Shown piece by piece: positions 7,459 through 16,453 of a DNA stretch of 64,000 nucleotides. Location: assembly GCF_905220705.1 (NCBI RefSeq), contig NZ_CAJNAT010000017.1, positions 1 through 64,000 of the forward strand. The letters are read 5' to 3'. Each line of letters starts with the position of its first letter. Within the stretch, counting starts at the first letter, position 1. This DNA comes from Paraburkholderia domus (GTDB taxonomy: Bacteria; Pseudomonadota; Gammaproteobacteria; Burkholderiales; Burkholderiaceae). Below the pieces are notes generated by a model. It had not been told where the DNA came from, did not search any database, and worked only from the letters and a program-made list of their open reading frames with translations. Made by a program: the position numbers and the translations under genes.

Positions 7459-10400
7459 TCAGCCGATTGTCATCAAATTCGCATTACCGCCGGCTGCCGC
7501 CGTGTTCACACTGACCGAACGTTCGGTCAACAGACGTTCGATTGCGTAGTCCTCGTCGCCGCTTTCCAGCGCGCGTGCCGCGACGCCCTGAACCGAGACG
7601 ATCGGCCCCGGACGTTTCGCGACTTCCTTGACCAGCGCGAGCAGTTCGTCACTATCGCCTTCAAACAGCACCGCATCGAACTGCGTATCGGCACTCTTCT
7701 TCGCGCTTGCGTACGACTTCAACGCGGCAGGCAGCCGCGATACCAGTTGCTCGCCGGCCGCGCCTTCGAACAGCGCGTGGTTGCCGGTGGCCAGCGCCGC
7801 CGCGAGCTGCACGCGCGCACCGGTCGCAGTCGAGGCGACACACAACACCGTGCCGCGCGCACCCAACGTGTAGGTGTTGCGCTCGCCGGTCGGTCCCGGG
7901 AGCACCGCCATCGTGCCGGCGAGCCCTAACGAGAGGTAACCATCGAAACGAGCCACCAGCGCCGGTTCAGACTCGGCGATCAGCCAGTCGCGCAATGCGG
8001 TGGCCAGCTGATCAACGCTTTGGTTTTTGTGGCCGTGTTGCCCGGTGCCGTCGGACGGCCCATCGGCCACCAACGCCTGCGCCAGCGACTTCGGCAACCC
8101 TGCCGGGCGCGTCGCCAACAGACGTTGCAGATACAGCGCGCCACCCGCTTTCGGACCCGTGCCCGACAGACCCTCGCCACCGAACGGTTGAACACCCACC
8201 ACCGCGCCGATCACGTTGCGGTTCACGTAGATGTTGCCGACATGTGCGCGGCTGATCACGTGGGCGATGGTCTCATCGATCCGCGTGTGGATGCCGAGCG
8301 TCAGGCCGTAACCCGTGGTGCGAATCTGTTCGAGCAGCTTGTCCAGTTGGCTGCGACGGTAACGCACCACGTGCAGCACCGGGCCGAACACTTCGCGCTT
8401 CAGTTCGTCGATGCTGTCGAGTTCGATCAGCGTCGGCGGAACGAAGGTGCCTTGTGCGCAGCCTTCCGGCATCGGCAATTGCTCGACCTTGCGGCCTTTC
8501 TCGCGCATCGCCGCGACGTGTGCGTCGATACCGCGCTTTGCGTCGAGGTCGATCACCGGGCCGACGTCGATCGAGAGGCGATCCGGATTGCCCACCGCCA
8601 GTTCGCGCATCGCGCCTGTCAGCATCTCGAGCGTGCGATCGGCGACATCGTCTTGCAGACAAAGAACGCGCAACGCCGAACACCGTTGACCGGCGGAGTC
8701 GAAAGATGACTGCAGCACGTCCGCCACCACCTGTTCGGCGAGTGCTGACGAATCGACAATCATTGCATTCTGGCCGCCGGTTTCGGCGATCAGCGGAATC
8801 GGTTTGCCTTCCGGATCGAGACGATTCGAGAGCGTCTTGTTGATCAGGCGCGCGACTTCGGTCGAACCGGTGAACATCACCGCTCGGGTGCGCGGATCGG
8901 CCACCAGCGCGGCGCCAACCGTTTCGCCGTCGCCCGGCAGCAGTTGCACCGCACCGGCCGGCACGCCGGCTTCCCGCAGAATACGCACGGCTTGCGCGGC
9001 GATCAACGGCGTTTGTTCAGCCGGCTTCGCGAGCACGGTGTTGCCGGCGGCGAGCGCGGCCGCGACCTGGCCCATGAAAATCGCCAGCGGGAAATTCCAC
9101 GGGCTGATACATACCACCGGACCGAGCGGACGATGCGTGTCGTTAGAGAATTCGTTACGGATCTGCGTGGAGTAATAGCGCAGGAAGTCGATCGCTTCGC
9201 GAATCTCCGCCACGGCGTTCGCCAGCGACTTGCCGGCTTCACGCACCACGAGGCCCATCAACGTGTGCATTTGCGCTTCGAGCAGATCGGCGGCACGCGC
9301 GAGGCAATCGGCGCGCGCTTCGACCGGCGTGGCCTGCCAGATCGGCCCAGCGGCAACGGCGTGCGCGAGCGCGGCGCTCACATGGTCCGAAGTCGCTTCG
9401 ACCACCGTTCCAACCAGGTCACGCTGATCGGCCGGGTTGCGCACGTCACGCGCGACGCCGACGGCGATCTCGTTGTCTTCGAGCATCGGCGCGGCGCGCC
9501 ACGGATGATGCGCGCTCGCGAGCAGCGCCGACGACAGCGACGCCAGACGATGCTCGTTCGACAGATCGAGGCCCATCGAATTGAGACGCTCGGCGCCGTA
9601 CAGATTGCGCGGCAGCGGAATTTTCGCGTGCGGTGCACCGAGCGGCACGATCTTCGACGCTTCGTCGACCGGATCGGCTACGAGGTCTGGAATCGCGACG
9701 GTTTCATCGGCAATGCGGTTCACGAACGACGTGTTCGCGCCGTTTTCCAGCAGACGGCGCACGAGATACGCCAGCAGCGTTTCGTGCGTGCCGACCGGCG
9801 CGTACACGCGGCACGGACGATTCAGCTTGTCGCGGCCCGTGACTTCTTTGTAGAGCGGCTCTCCCATGCCGTGCAGACACTGGAACTCGTACTGGCCGGG
9901 ATAGTAATTGTTGCCCGCGAGGTAATAGATCGCCGAAAGCGTATGCGCGTTATGCGTGGCGAACTGCGGATAGACCGCGTCCGGCGCGCCGAGCAGCTTC
10001 TTCGCGCAGGCGAGGTACGACACGTCCGTGTAGATCTTGCGCGTATAGACCGGATAGCCTTCGAGGCCGTCCACCTGGGCACGCTTGATCTCGGTATCCC
10101 AGTACGCGCCCTTCACGAGGCGAACCATGATGCGATGACGGCTGCGGCGCGCCAGATCGATGATGTAGTCGATCACGAACGGGCAGCGCTTCTGATACGC
10201 CTGCACCACGAAACCAATGCCGTTCCAGCCGGCCAGCTCCGGATCGAAGCACAGCGCTTCGAGCAGATCGAGCGAGATTTCGAGGCGATCGGCTTCTTCG
10301 GCGTCGATGTTCAGGCCGATGTCGTAGCGGCGCGCGAGGATCGCCAGTGAGCGCACGCGCGGCAGCAACTCGCTCATCGTGCGTTCCTGCTGCGAGCGCG

Positions 10401-11436
10401 AATAACGCGCGTGCAGCGCGGACAGCTTGATCGAAATGCCCGGGCCTTCGTAAATGCCACGGCCGCCCGCAGCCTTGCCAATCGCGTGGATTGCCTGTTC
10501 GTACGACGCGTAGTAGCGCTGTGCGTCGGCTTCGGTGGTGGCCGCTTCGCCGAGCATGTCGTACGAATAGCGGAAGCCGCGCGCTTCGTATTTGCGGCTG
10601 TTAGCCAGCGCTTCCGAAATGTTCTCGCCCGTGACGAACTGCTCGCCCATCAGGCGCATCGCCATATCGACGCCCTTGCGAATCAACGGCTCGCCGCCCT
10701 TGCCGATCAGACGCGTGAGCGCCGACGACAAACCCGTTTCGCTATTGGTCGTCACCAGCTTGCCGGTGATCATCAAGCCCCAGGTCGCGGCGTTGACGAA
10801 CAGCGACGGTGCCTGACCGACGTGCGATTTCCAGTCGCCCTTGCTGATCTTGTCGCGAATCAGCGCGTCGCGCGTGGCGCGATCGGGAATGCGCAACAGC
10901 GCTTCGGCGAGGCACATCAGCGCCACGCCTTCCTGGCTCGACAGCGAGAATTCGTGAATCAGCCCTTCGACGCCACCTCCCTTGCTCTTGGTGCGCAGCG
11001 TCTCGACCAGCTTGCTGGCCATCGCCTGTACGTCACCCGCGAGGTTGGCCGGCACGCGCGCCTGACCGAGCAGAAACGGCATGCACTCCGGCTCCGGACG
11101 GCGATACGCGGCCGTGATCGCCGCGCGCAGCACCGACTGCGGTTGCACGTTCTGCGCGAATTCGAGGAACGGGTGCGATGCACCGTCGTCCGATTGCTTC
11201 AGCGTGGTGCCGTCAGCCATATCAGCCGGGTCTTGCACACCGGGCAGTTCAGCGGGAAACTGGCCATCCTCGATTTTCTCCAGATACGAGAAAATGGCCT
11301 GTTTCATCAGCCAGTGCGGCGTACGTTGTATGCGTTCCGCTGCCGTCCTCATGCGCATCCTGAGCGCGCCATCGATCTTGACGCCTACGGTCGTGCTTTT
11401 CAACAGTTCTTGATCCACTTTGTATCTTCTTTGCAT
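7459..11436 (-). CDS. putA: trifunctional PutA: repressor, proline dehydrogenase, P5C dehydrogenase
   Basis: 1325 aa, the full length for long PutA proteins. Residues of about 1-52 (KSTTVGVKIDGALRMRMRTAAE) form the ribbon-helix-helix DNA-binding domain, so the protein can repress its own gene. The FAD-dependent proline dehydrogenase barrel spans roughly 260-560 (GPGISIKLSALHARYS near 330, RLVKGAYWDTEIKR near 442). The aldehyde dehydrogenase domain spans roughly 670-1100, with catalytic Glu in AETGGQNA (near 882) and Cys in AGQRCSAL (near 917). The C-terminal 200 residues are the domain typical of long forms. It oxidises proline to glutamate at the inner membrane, with channelling of P5C. No putP is adjacent; the neighbouring MFS gene is on the same strand but 184 bp away. 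Confidence 0.97.
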   Translation of the reverse strand: MQRRYKVDQELLKSTTVGVKIDGALRMRMRTAAERIQRTPHWLMKQAIFSYLEKIEDGQFPAELPGVQDPADMADGTTLKQSDDGASHPFLEFAQNVQPQSVLRAAITAAYRRPEPECMPFLLGQARVPANLAGDVQAMASKLVETLRTKSKGGGVEGLIHEFSLSSQEGVALMCLAEALLRIPDRATRDALIRDKISKGDWKSHVGQAPSLFVNAATWGLMITGKLVTTNSETGLSSALTRLIGKGGEPLIRKGVDMAMRLMGEQFVTGENISEALANSRKYEARGFRYSYDMLGEAATTEADAQRYYASYEQAIHAIGKAAGGRGIYEGPGISIKLSALHARYSRSQQERTMSELLPRVRSLAILARRYDIGLNIDAEEADRLEISLDLLEALCFDPELAGWNGIGFVVQAYQKRCPFVIDYIIDLARRSRHRIMVRLVKGAYWDTEIKRAQVDGLEGYPVYTRKIYTDVSYLACAKKLLGAPDAVYPQFATHNAHTLSAIYYLAGNNYYPGQYEFQCLHGMGEPLYKEVTGRDKLNRPCRVYAPVGTHETLLAYLVRRLLENGANTSFVNRIADETVAIPDLVADPVDEASKIVPLGAPHAKIPLPRNLYGAERLNSMGLDLSNEHRLASLSSALLASAHHPWRAAPMLEDNEIAVGVARDVRNPADQRDLVGTVVEATSDHVSAALAHAVAAGPIWQATPVEARADCLARAADLLEAQMHTLMGLVVREAGKSLANAVAEIREAIDFLRYYSTQIRNEFSNDTHRPLGPVVCISPWNFPLAIFMGQVAAALAAGNTVLAKPAEQTPLIAAQAVRILREAGVPAGAVQLLPGDGETVGAALVADPRTRAVMFTGSTEVARLINKTLSNRLDPEGKPIPLIAETGGQNAMIVDSSALAEQVVADVLQSSFDSAGQRCSALRVLCLQDDVADRTLEMLTGAMRELAVGNPDRLSIDVGPVIDLDAKRGIDAHVAAMREKGRKVEQLPMPEGCAQGTFVPPTLIELDSIDELKREVFGPVLHVVRYRRSQLDKLLEQIRTTGYGLTLGIHTRIDETIAHVISRAHVGNIYVNRNVIGAVVGVQPFGGEGLSGTGPKAGGALYLQRLLATRPAGLPKSLAQALVADGPSDGTGQHGHKNQSVDQLATALRDWLIAESEPALVARFDGYLSLGLAGTMAVLPGPTGERNTYTLGARGTVLCVASTATGARVQLAAALATGNHALFEGAAGEQLVSRLPAALKSYASAKKSADTQFDAVLFEGDSDELLALVKEVAKRPGPIVSVQGVAARALESGDEDYAIERLLTERSVSVNTAAAGGNANLMTIG

Positions 11437-11620
11437 GCGCCCAGCCAGTCCGTCCGCCCACGCATTTCGAGCCGGCCGAACTGTGGCGCTCCCGGTTCGA
11501 CAGTCCGTCGACCTATCGATACGATCGATCGAGGCCAGCCAGGTTAAGGTAGTGCTCCAACCGTTTTTGGTCGGAACACTGCCAGCCAGTCAGTCCCAGT
11601 ACATGAGACTGCTTCCTGCA

Positions 11621-13024
11621 CTACGCGAGATCCTTCCCCTCTGTCTCGGGCAGGAACAATGCCATCAGGACGGTGGCAATCATGAACAGGTTGATAATCG
11701 TCGTGGTCGTATTGAAAGATGACCCTTGTGCTACCAGCAACCCGATGAAGGTGGGAGCCGCGATGTTCGCGAGTCGCTGCGCCAGCACGGCCCAGCTGTA
11801 GCCGACCGTACGCAGCCGAGTCGAGTACAGTTCGGCTACCCACGTGTCCCACACGCCCCACGCGCCCAGGCTGAAGAATGCGAGCGCGAAATTGCTGGCA
11901 TAGAGGGCCGTCATCGTTTGTGTGTTGGCGAACGCATACCCGGCGATCGCCGACAAAGCCACATACGCGATCATGACCTTCTTGCGCCCGAACTTTCCGG
12001 TCAGGTATGACGCGCTCATATAGCCCGGAATCATGCAGAGTGCCGAGATCGCAATGAAGCTGTAGCTTTGCGGCAAACTCAAACCTCGCTGCTGTAGCAA
12101 GGTAGGCAACCACGACTGCAGGCCCCAGTAGCCCCACGCAAACGTGAAATTGATCGCGATCTGCAATAACGTGACGGCCAGGACACGGCCCGAAAGGAGG
12201 TCACTCCAGACACCACGTTTCACCTCTTCGACGTGCAACTGTCGCTGTGGCGAAATAACCGTCGCACCGCGGCTGAGCCGAAGGATCACTGCACGTGCCT
12301 GCTCCTGGCGGCCCTTCCCTGCCAGCCAGTACGGGGATTCGGGCACCAGATATGCCACGACAAGCGCCCACAGCGCGGCGAGCGAACTCATCCCGATCAC
12401 CCAGCGCCAGCCCATCGACATCATCCAGACCGTAGCGCCCAGCGCGAGCAGCATGCCGATCGGCCAACCAGCGGCCAGGTACACCGTGAACGGGCCGCGT
12501 GAACGCACAGGCAGCAGTTCCGTAAAATATGGAAACGTCACGACCAGCATGCCGGCAGCCACGACACCGGACAGCAGACGCAGCGCGTACAGCGTCGAGT
12601 AATCCGGAGAGAAGACGCTGGCCACGGACACGACGCCGTATAGCACCAGGCTATAGATGATGGACTTCTTTCGTCCTATCCTGTCCGAGATAGGACCCCA
12701 GACAATCGAGCCTATCCCCATACCGACAAAGATCGCCCCGATCAGGTTACCGACCGCAACCGGTCCGAGGTTGAAGTCTTTTGAGATGAGGGGCGATGTA
12801 TAGACGATGATCATCATCTCCCACGCCTCGATTACAAAGACGAAAAACAGTGCGAGACAGCTCTTCAGGTGCTCGAACGTTAACGGAAGCGCCTCGAAAA
12901 CCTGACCAACGGGAATCAATGCGTCCGCGGGACCGCGTCCGCCAGCTGTAGAAGGTTCAGGCGAGAGACCTGGGGCATAAGACGACTTGAGCGGCGCTCC
13001 CGCGTCTTGTGAAAGATTGTTCAT
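11621..13024 (-). CDS. MFS transporter, aromatic acid/sugar-porter-like
   Basis: 467 aa with 12 predicted membrane helices. A cytoplasmic N-terminal extension of about 45 residues precedes the first helix. The signature between helices 2 and 3 is GPISDRIGRKKSI, and GKFGRKK repeats it in the second half; helix 5-6 ends in PESPYWLAGKGR. This is the SV2/NiaP/AAHS branch of the major facilitator superfamily, which carries organic acids and related small molecules. The substrate is unknown. It is last in the hyuA-hyuB gene set, 67 bp after the racemase, so import of the hydantoin-like or cyclic-amide substrate is a reasonable inference. AAGGAATTGCC precedes the ATG. Confidence 0.9.
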   Translation of the reverse strand: MNNLSQDAGAPLKSSYAPGLSPEPSTAGGRGPADALIPVGQVFEALPLTFEHLKSCLALFFVFVIEAWEMMIIVYTSPLISKDFNLGPVAVGNLIGAIFVGMGIGSIVWGPISDRIGRKKSIIYSLVLYGVVSVASVFSPDYSTLYALRLLSGVVAAGMLVVTFPYFTELLPVRSRGPFTVYLAAGWPIGMLLALGATVWMMSMGWRWVIGMSSLAALWALVVAYLVPESPYWLAGKGRQEQARAVILRLSRGATVISPQRQLHVEEVKRGVWSDLLSGRVLAVTLLQIAINFTFAWGYWGLQSWLPTLLQQRGLSLPQSYSFIAISALCMIPGYMSASYLTGKFGRKKVMIAYVALSAIAGYAFANTQTMTALYASNFALAFFSLGAWGVWDTWVAELYSTRLRTVGYSWAVLAQRLANIAAPTFIGLLVAQGSSFNTTTTIINLFMIATVLMALFLPETEGKDLA

Positions 13025-13091
13025 GGCAATTCCTTTTCCGTGAAAATTGCGTCGGAAACCTGCGTGCCCGCACGCGCGATTTGGCTCGTGG

Positions 13092-13910
13092 TCAGAACAT
13101 CACCGCGTTGGCGATGGGTGCGGGCCCTTGAAAGAGCCCGAAGTCGCTAAGTTCCGACTCGGGTGGCGGTTCACAACTCCAGACACGGCTTGGTGCCCAT
13201 CCGAACTGCTTCTTGAGCTTCGCAAGCGATTCGGCCATCTTGAACGCAGCAACGACCGGGTCGATGACCGGCACGCCAACGGCTTGTTGCACTGCTTCGA
13301 AGAAACCAAATTCGATCGTGCACCCGAGGATCAGTGCCTCCGCATGATCCTCGTCGACCGCACGCCTGGCTTCCTCGATAATCCGCTGGCGCGTGACTTC
13401 CGGGTGCGCCTGGAAGTCGTTCACGCCCATTCCCAGCGACGGCATCGACGCGAGGCGATCGAGCAGTCCATACCCTCGAATGCGATCGGTCATCTGCTCA
13501 ATCCACTTCTCGCGTCCAACGATCACGGAAAAACGGTTTGCGAGATTCACCGCGATCTGCACGCTCGCCTGGCAGGGACCGACAACAACCGTCTGCCCGG
13601 AGATCTCCCGCGCACCTTCAAGCGCCGGGTCATAGAAGCAGCCGACCACCAGGGCGTCGATACCCTTTACGGCGCTGTCCCGCGAGACGGCAACCGTTCT
13701 TTCGTGAATCAATGCTTCATAGGTCCGGTATTCGAGGTGCGTCGGCGTCGGGGTCATGTCGAATGACACGACCTCCACGGTCGTCGACGGTTGCTTGATA
13801 GAGTGCAGCAACTGTCCGATCGGGGTGTCCCACGCGGCATAGCCGACAGGATTCAACCAGCGCACGGTGACGGGAGCATCGGTGGGTTCGCCGTTAAAAT
13901 GATGGTTCAT
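13092..13910 (-). CDS. Asp/Glu/hydantoin racemase family protein
   Basis: 272 aa. Both catalytic cysteines of the family are visible: VVGCFYDPALEGARE in the first half and LILGCTIEFGFF in the second. The N-terminus has the WLNPVG segment typical of hydantoin racemases (HyuE-like), but the start is longer than usual. Such enzymes racemise 5-substituted hydantoins or amino acids by a two-base mechanism. The position between hydantoinase-like hyuA/hyuB and a transporter fits interconversion of substrate stereoisomers before hydrolysis. AAGGTAGAAC precedes the ATG. The exact substrate cannot be read from sequence. Confidence 0.85.
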   Translation of the reverse strand: MNHHFNGEPTDAPVTVRWLNPVGYAAWDTPIGQLLHSIKQPSTTVEVVSFDMTPTPTHLEYRTYEALIHERTVAVSRDSAVKGIDALVVGCFYDPALEGAREISGQTVVVGPCQASVQIAVNLANRFSVIVGREKWIEQMTDRIRGYGLLDRLASMPSLGMGVNDFQAHPEVTRQRIIEEARRAVDEDHAEALILGCTIEFGFFEAVQQAVGVPVIDPVVAAFKMAESLAKLKKQFGWAPSRVWSCEPPPESELSDFGLFQGPAPIANAVMF

Positions 13911-13989
13911 GTTCTACCTTCGATAAAGGTTGGAGATGGACGGCAGCCGTGTTGCGGCTGCTGGCTCGGTCGAGATCAACGCAGGACCG

Positions 13990-14880
13990 TCACAGGTTCT
14001 TCACGATGGCCATAGTCACCGACACCGACTTCTTCAGGTTCGAAGACGTGTAGTAGTCGAAGTTAACGTTGCCCGAGACATACAGCCCGTATTTCGCGAA
14101 TCCGAAATACGTAAAGCTCGGGCCAATCTTGCCTTCGCGCATTTCCGGAAAATCGGACCCCTTCCAGCTGTAGATGCTGTACGCGTGGTGCAGACCCAGG
14201 AACAGGTCGTCACGCACCTGATAACCCCCTGCCACATCCATGAAGGTAGCGCTCAGCCCGCCCTTGAACTTCACCATCTGGCCATCAGCGATGGCGGTCT
14301 CATTCAGGTTGCGAGTGGCATAGTTCAGCTCGATCGGGTTGAAAGTGATACCCCACCGGCCAATCTGCAGATAGTTATTGACGTTAAAACCAAACGAGTA
14401 CTGGTTGGCACCCGCGCCAAAGCCCGCGGTCTTGCTACTGCCGTTGGGAAACGCGATGGTAAATGTCGGGCTGGTCCAGAACGTCTTGTAACCCGGCGAT
14501 CCTGGCGGCTGGTCGGGTACCAGCACGTTGTAGTAATACTCGATACCGAGATTAGGATACGCGCCTCCGAAGCCGCTCCCGCCTGGCGCGCCGTGCGTGT
14601 TCGAATAGCCAACCGAGCCGTTCAGCCAGAATTCGAACTGGTCACGGTGCGTTCCGGTAAAACCGGTTTCCGTGAAGTAGGCCGGGTTGAACGACGAATA
14701 GATGGTATTTGAGTTCGGCGAGGTATGCTGGAAGACCGGGAACGCCTCAAGCGCCCACCCTCCCGGCACACCGGCCTGACCGAAACCGATGAACTCGTCG
14801 GCGCTGGCCTGTAAAGGCGCCGATACCAATGCGAGAGCGGACAGACTGGTCAATATTCCAGAAAGACAGCGAAGTGTCAC
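13990..14880 (-). CDS. outer-membrane transporter-like protein (phenol MetA-type family)
   Basis: 296 aa. A GTG start at 14880 is supported by AGGAG eight bases upstream, and is followed by a signal peptide ending ASA-DE. The mature protein shows many short amphipathic strands with aromatic borders (GVPGGWALEAFPVFQHT, FEFWLNGSVGYSNT, NVNFDYYTSS), as in the family often annotated 'MetA-pathway of phenol degradation' or 'transporter'. These are probably outer-membrane channels for hydrophobic or aromatic compounds. It lies inside the hydantoinase-like gene set, 79 bp before the racemase, so it may import that substrate across the outer membrane. Confidence 0.75.
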   Translation of the reverse strand: MTLRCLSGILTSLSALALVSAPLQASADEFIGFGQAGVPGGWALEAFPVFQHTSPNSNTIYSSFNPAYFTETGFTGTHRDQFEFWLNGSVGYSNTHGAPGGSGFGGAYPNLGIEYYYNVLVPDQPPGSPGYKTFWTSPTFTIAFPNGSSKTAGFGAGANQYSFGFNVNNYLQIGRWGITFNPIELNYATRNLNETAIADGQMVKFKGGLSATFMDVAGGYQVRDDLFLGLHHAYSIYSWKGSDFPEMREGKIGPSFTYFGFAKYGLYVSGNVNFDYYTSSNLKKSVSVTMAIVKNL

Positions 14881-15020
14881 AGCAATGTCTCCTACAATAC
14901 ATAGTTAGTATTACTACACGTTTCTAGTTCATTCAGGTTGAAATTCCTCAGACCTGAATGTCCTCCCTGCTCCCCATTCGGCCGATTGCTGATTCTCGAC
15001 AGAACCGGCAGATGCCTTCA

Positions 15021-16409
15021 CTAGACGGCCAAGAGGCCTTCCACTTCTGCGACCGTTTTGGGCGTGCCCGGACCCATCACACGAGACCCGCCCGCGGTCA
15101 CCAGGACCTCATCTTCAACTCGCATTCCACCAAAATCGAGGTATTTGTTGAACCGGTCATAGTCGATGAACTGCCCGTGCCGGCGTTCCGCACTCCAGCG
15201 TCGAATCAACGCCGGGATGAAATAGATCCCCGGTTCGACGGTCAGTACCATGCCTGGCTTCAGACACCGGGCCATCCGCAGGCTGCTCATTCCAAAGAGC
15301 GGGCTTCGGTGAAACTGTTCGTCATAACCGACCTGGTCTTCGCCAAAGGACTCCATGTCATGAACATCGAGCCCGAGCTGGTGGCCAAGACCATGCGGGA
15401 AGCAGATCGCATAGGCTCCAGAGGAGACCACCTCGAGCGGATTTCCCCTGAAGAAGCCCAAGGCTGTCATGCCCTCGACCATCCGCAACGCCGCCAGCCG
15501 GTGTACGTCGACGAACGGCATCCCCGGGCGGATAGCCTCGATGGCGGCGGTCTGAACCTGCAGCAGCAGTTCGTAGAGCTCGCGCTGCCGCAGGTCGAAC
15601 TGGCCGCCCACGGGCAGCGTCCGGGTGATATCGCTCGCGTAACCGAGCGCGCTCACGGCACCAGAGTCGTTCACTACGAGATCACCCCGCTCCAGACGGA
15701 GGTTGTAGTTAAAGTTGTGAAGTATCTCTCCCCGCTTCGTAAACACGGGCCGATACGCCTCATGTACGCCGTGCCGACCGAGCACCTGACGCATTCCGGC
15801 GGCAACTTCTCGTTCCAGCACACCCGGTCTCGTCAAGCGCATCGCCGTGCGATGCATTTCGTCGGCGATCGAGAGCGCGCTTTCGATTTCAGCGATCTCC
15901 ATTTCGGATTTGATTTCGCGCAGGCCGACGACTGCACGGATGAGATCGGGCGAAGCGCGCGTCCCAATATCGCCGGTTTGATGACCGAGAAGCCGCGACA
16001 AGTCGAGCGTCGTCTCCGCACGATAGGGCGGCAGAAAGTGCACGTCCCGCTCGCGCCGTATGGCTTCGCCGATGACCTCCTGTAGCCGGCCGTACGGTTT
16101 GACCAGCGAACACCCCACAGCCGCGCACTGGTTAGCAAGCGTCGTCGACTCGCCGAGCCAGATTTCGTCGTCGAGACCCGGGTCATCGCCGAACACGACG
16201 TCTTCGCCCCTATCAACGTCGATGATCGCGGCCAGTCCGGGACGGCTCAGTCCGAAAAAATACGAGAACGTGGAGTCCTGCCGGAACGGATGAACGTTGT
16301 GGGCAAAGTTGATCGGCGAGTCAACATTGCCCAGGAGCAGGGCCACTCCCGAGCGCAGCTTTTCTCGCAGCGCCTGGCGGCGCCCTATGTACACGCTATC
16401 TGCAAACAT
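15021..16409 (-). CDS. M24B metallopeptidase, Xaa-Pro aminopeptidase-like
   Basis: 462 aa from the ATG at 16409; a TTG three codons earlier is less likely. The N-terminal creatinase-like domain is followed by the pita-bread catalytic domain. All five metal ligands can be placed: Asp in VVNDSGAV, Asp in ASDITRTLP, His in CFPHGLGHQLG, Glu in LTVEPGIYF and Glu in RVEDEVLV. The enzyme should hydrolyse Xaa-Pro bonds or a related amide. It lies 44 bp after hyuB. Peptidase M24 members sometimes act on small amides (creatinase, ectoine hydrolase), and a role in opening a non-peptide substrate in this pathway is possible. Confidence 0.92.
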   Translation of the reverse strand: MFADSVYIGRRQALREKLRSGVALLLGNVDSPINFAHNVHPFRQDSTFSYFFGLSRPGLAAIIDVDRGEDVVFGDDPGLDDEIWLGESTTLANQCAAVGCSLVKPYGRLQEVIGEAIRRERDVHFLPPYRAETTLDLSRLLGHQTGDIGTRASPDLIRAVVGLREIKSEMEIAEIESALSIADEMHRTAMRLTRPGVLEREVAAGMRQVLGRHGVHEAYRPVFTKRGEILHNFNYNLRLERGDLVVNDSGAVSALGYASDITRTLPVGGQFDLRQRELYELLLQVQTAAIEAIRPGMPFVDVHRLAALRMVEGMTALGFFRGNPLEVVSSGAYAICFPHGLGHQLGLDVHDMESFGEDQVGYDEQFHRSPLFGMSSLRMARCLKPGMVLTVEPGIYFIPALIRRWSAERRHGQFIDYDRFNKYLDFGGMRVEDEVLVTAGGSRVMGPGTPKTVAEVEGLLAV

Positions 16410-16453
16410 GATCGTCAATCCCGTGAACTCATCTCTATAACAACGCGGCTGCC

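Noticed and set aside
8944..10350. Long plus-strand frames within putA
   Set aside because: Shadows of the putA reading frame with no family resemblance.
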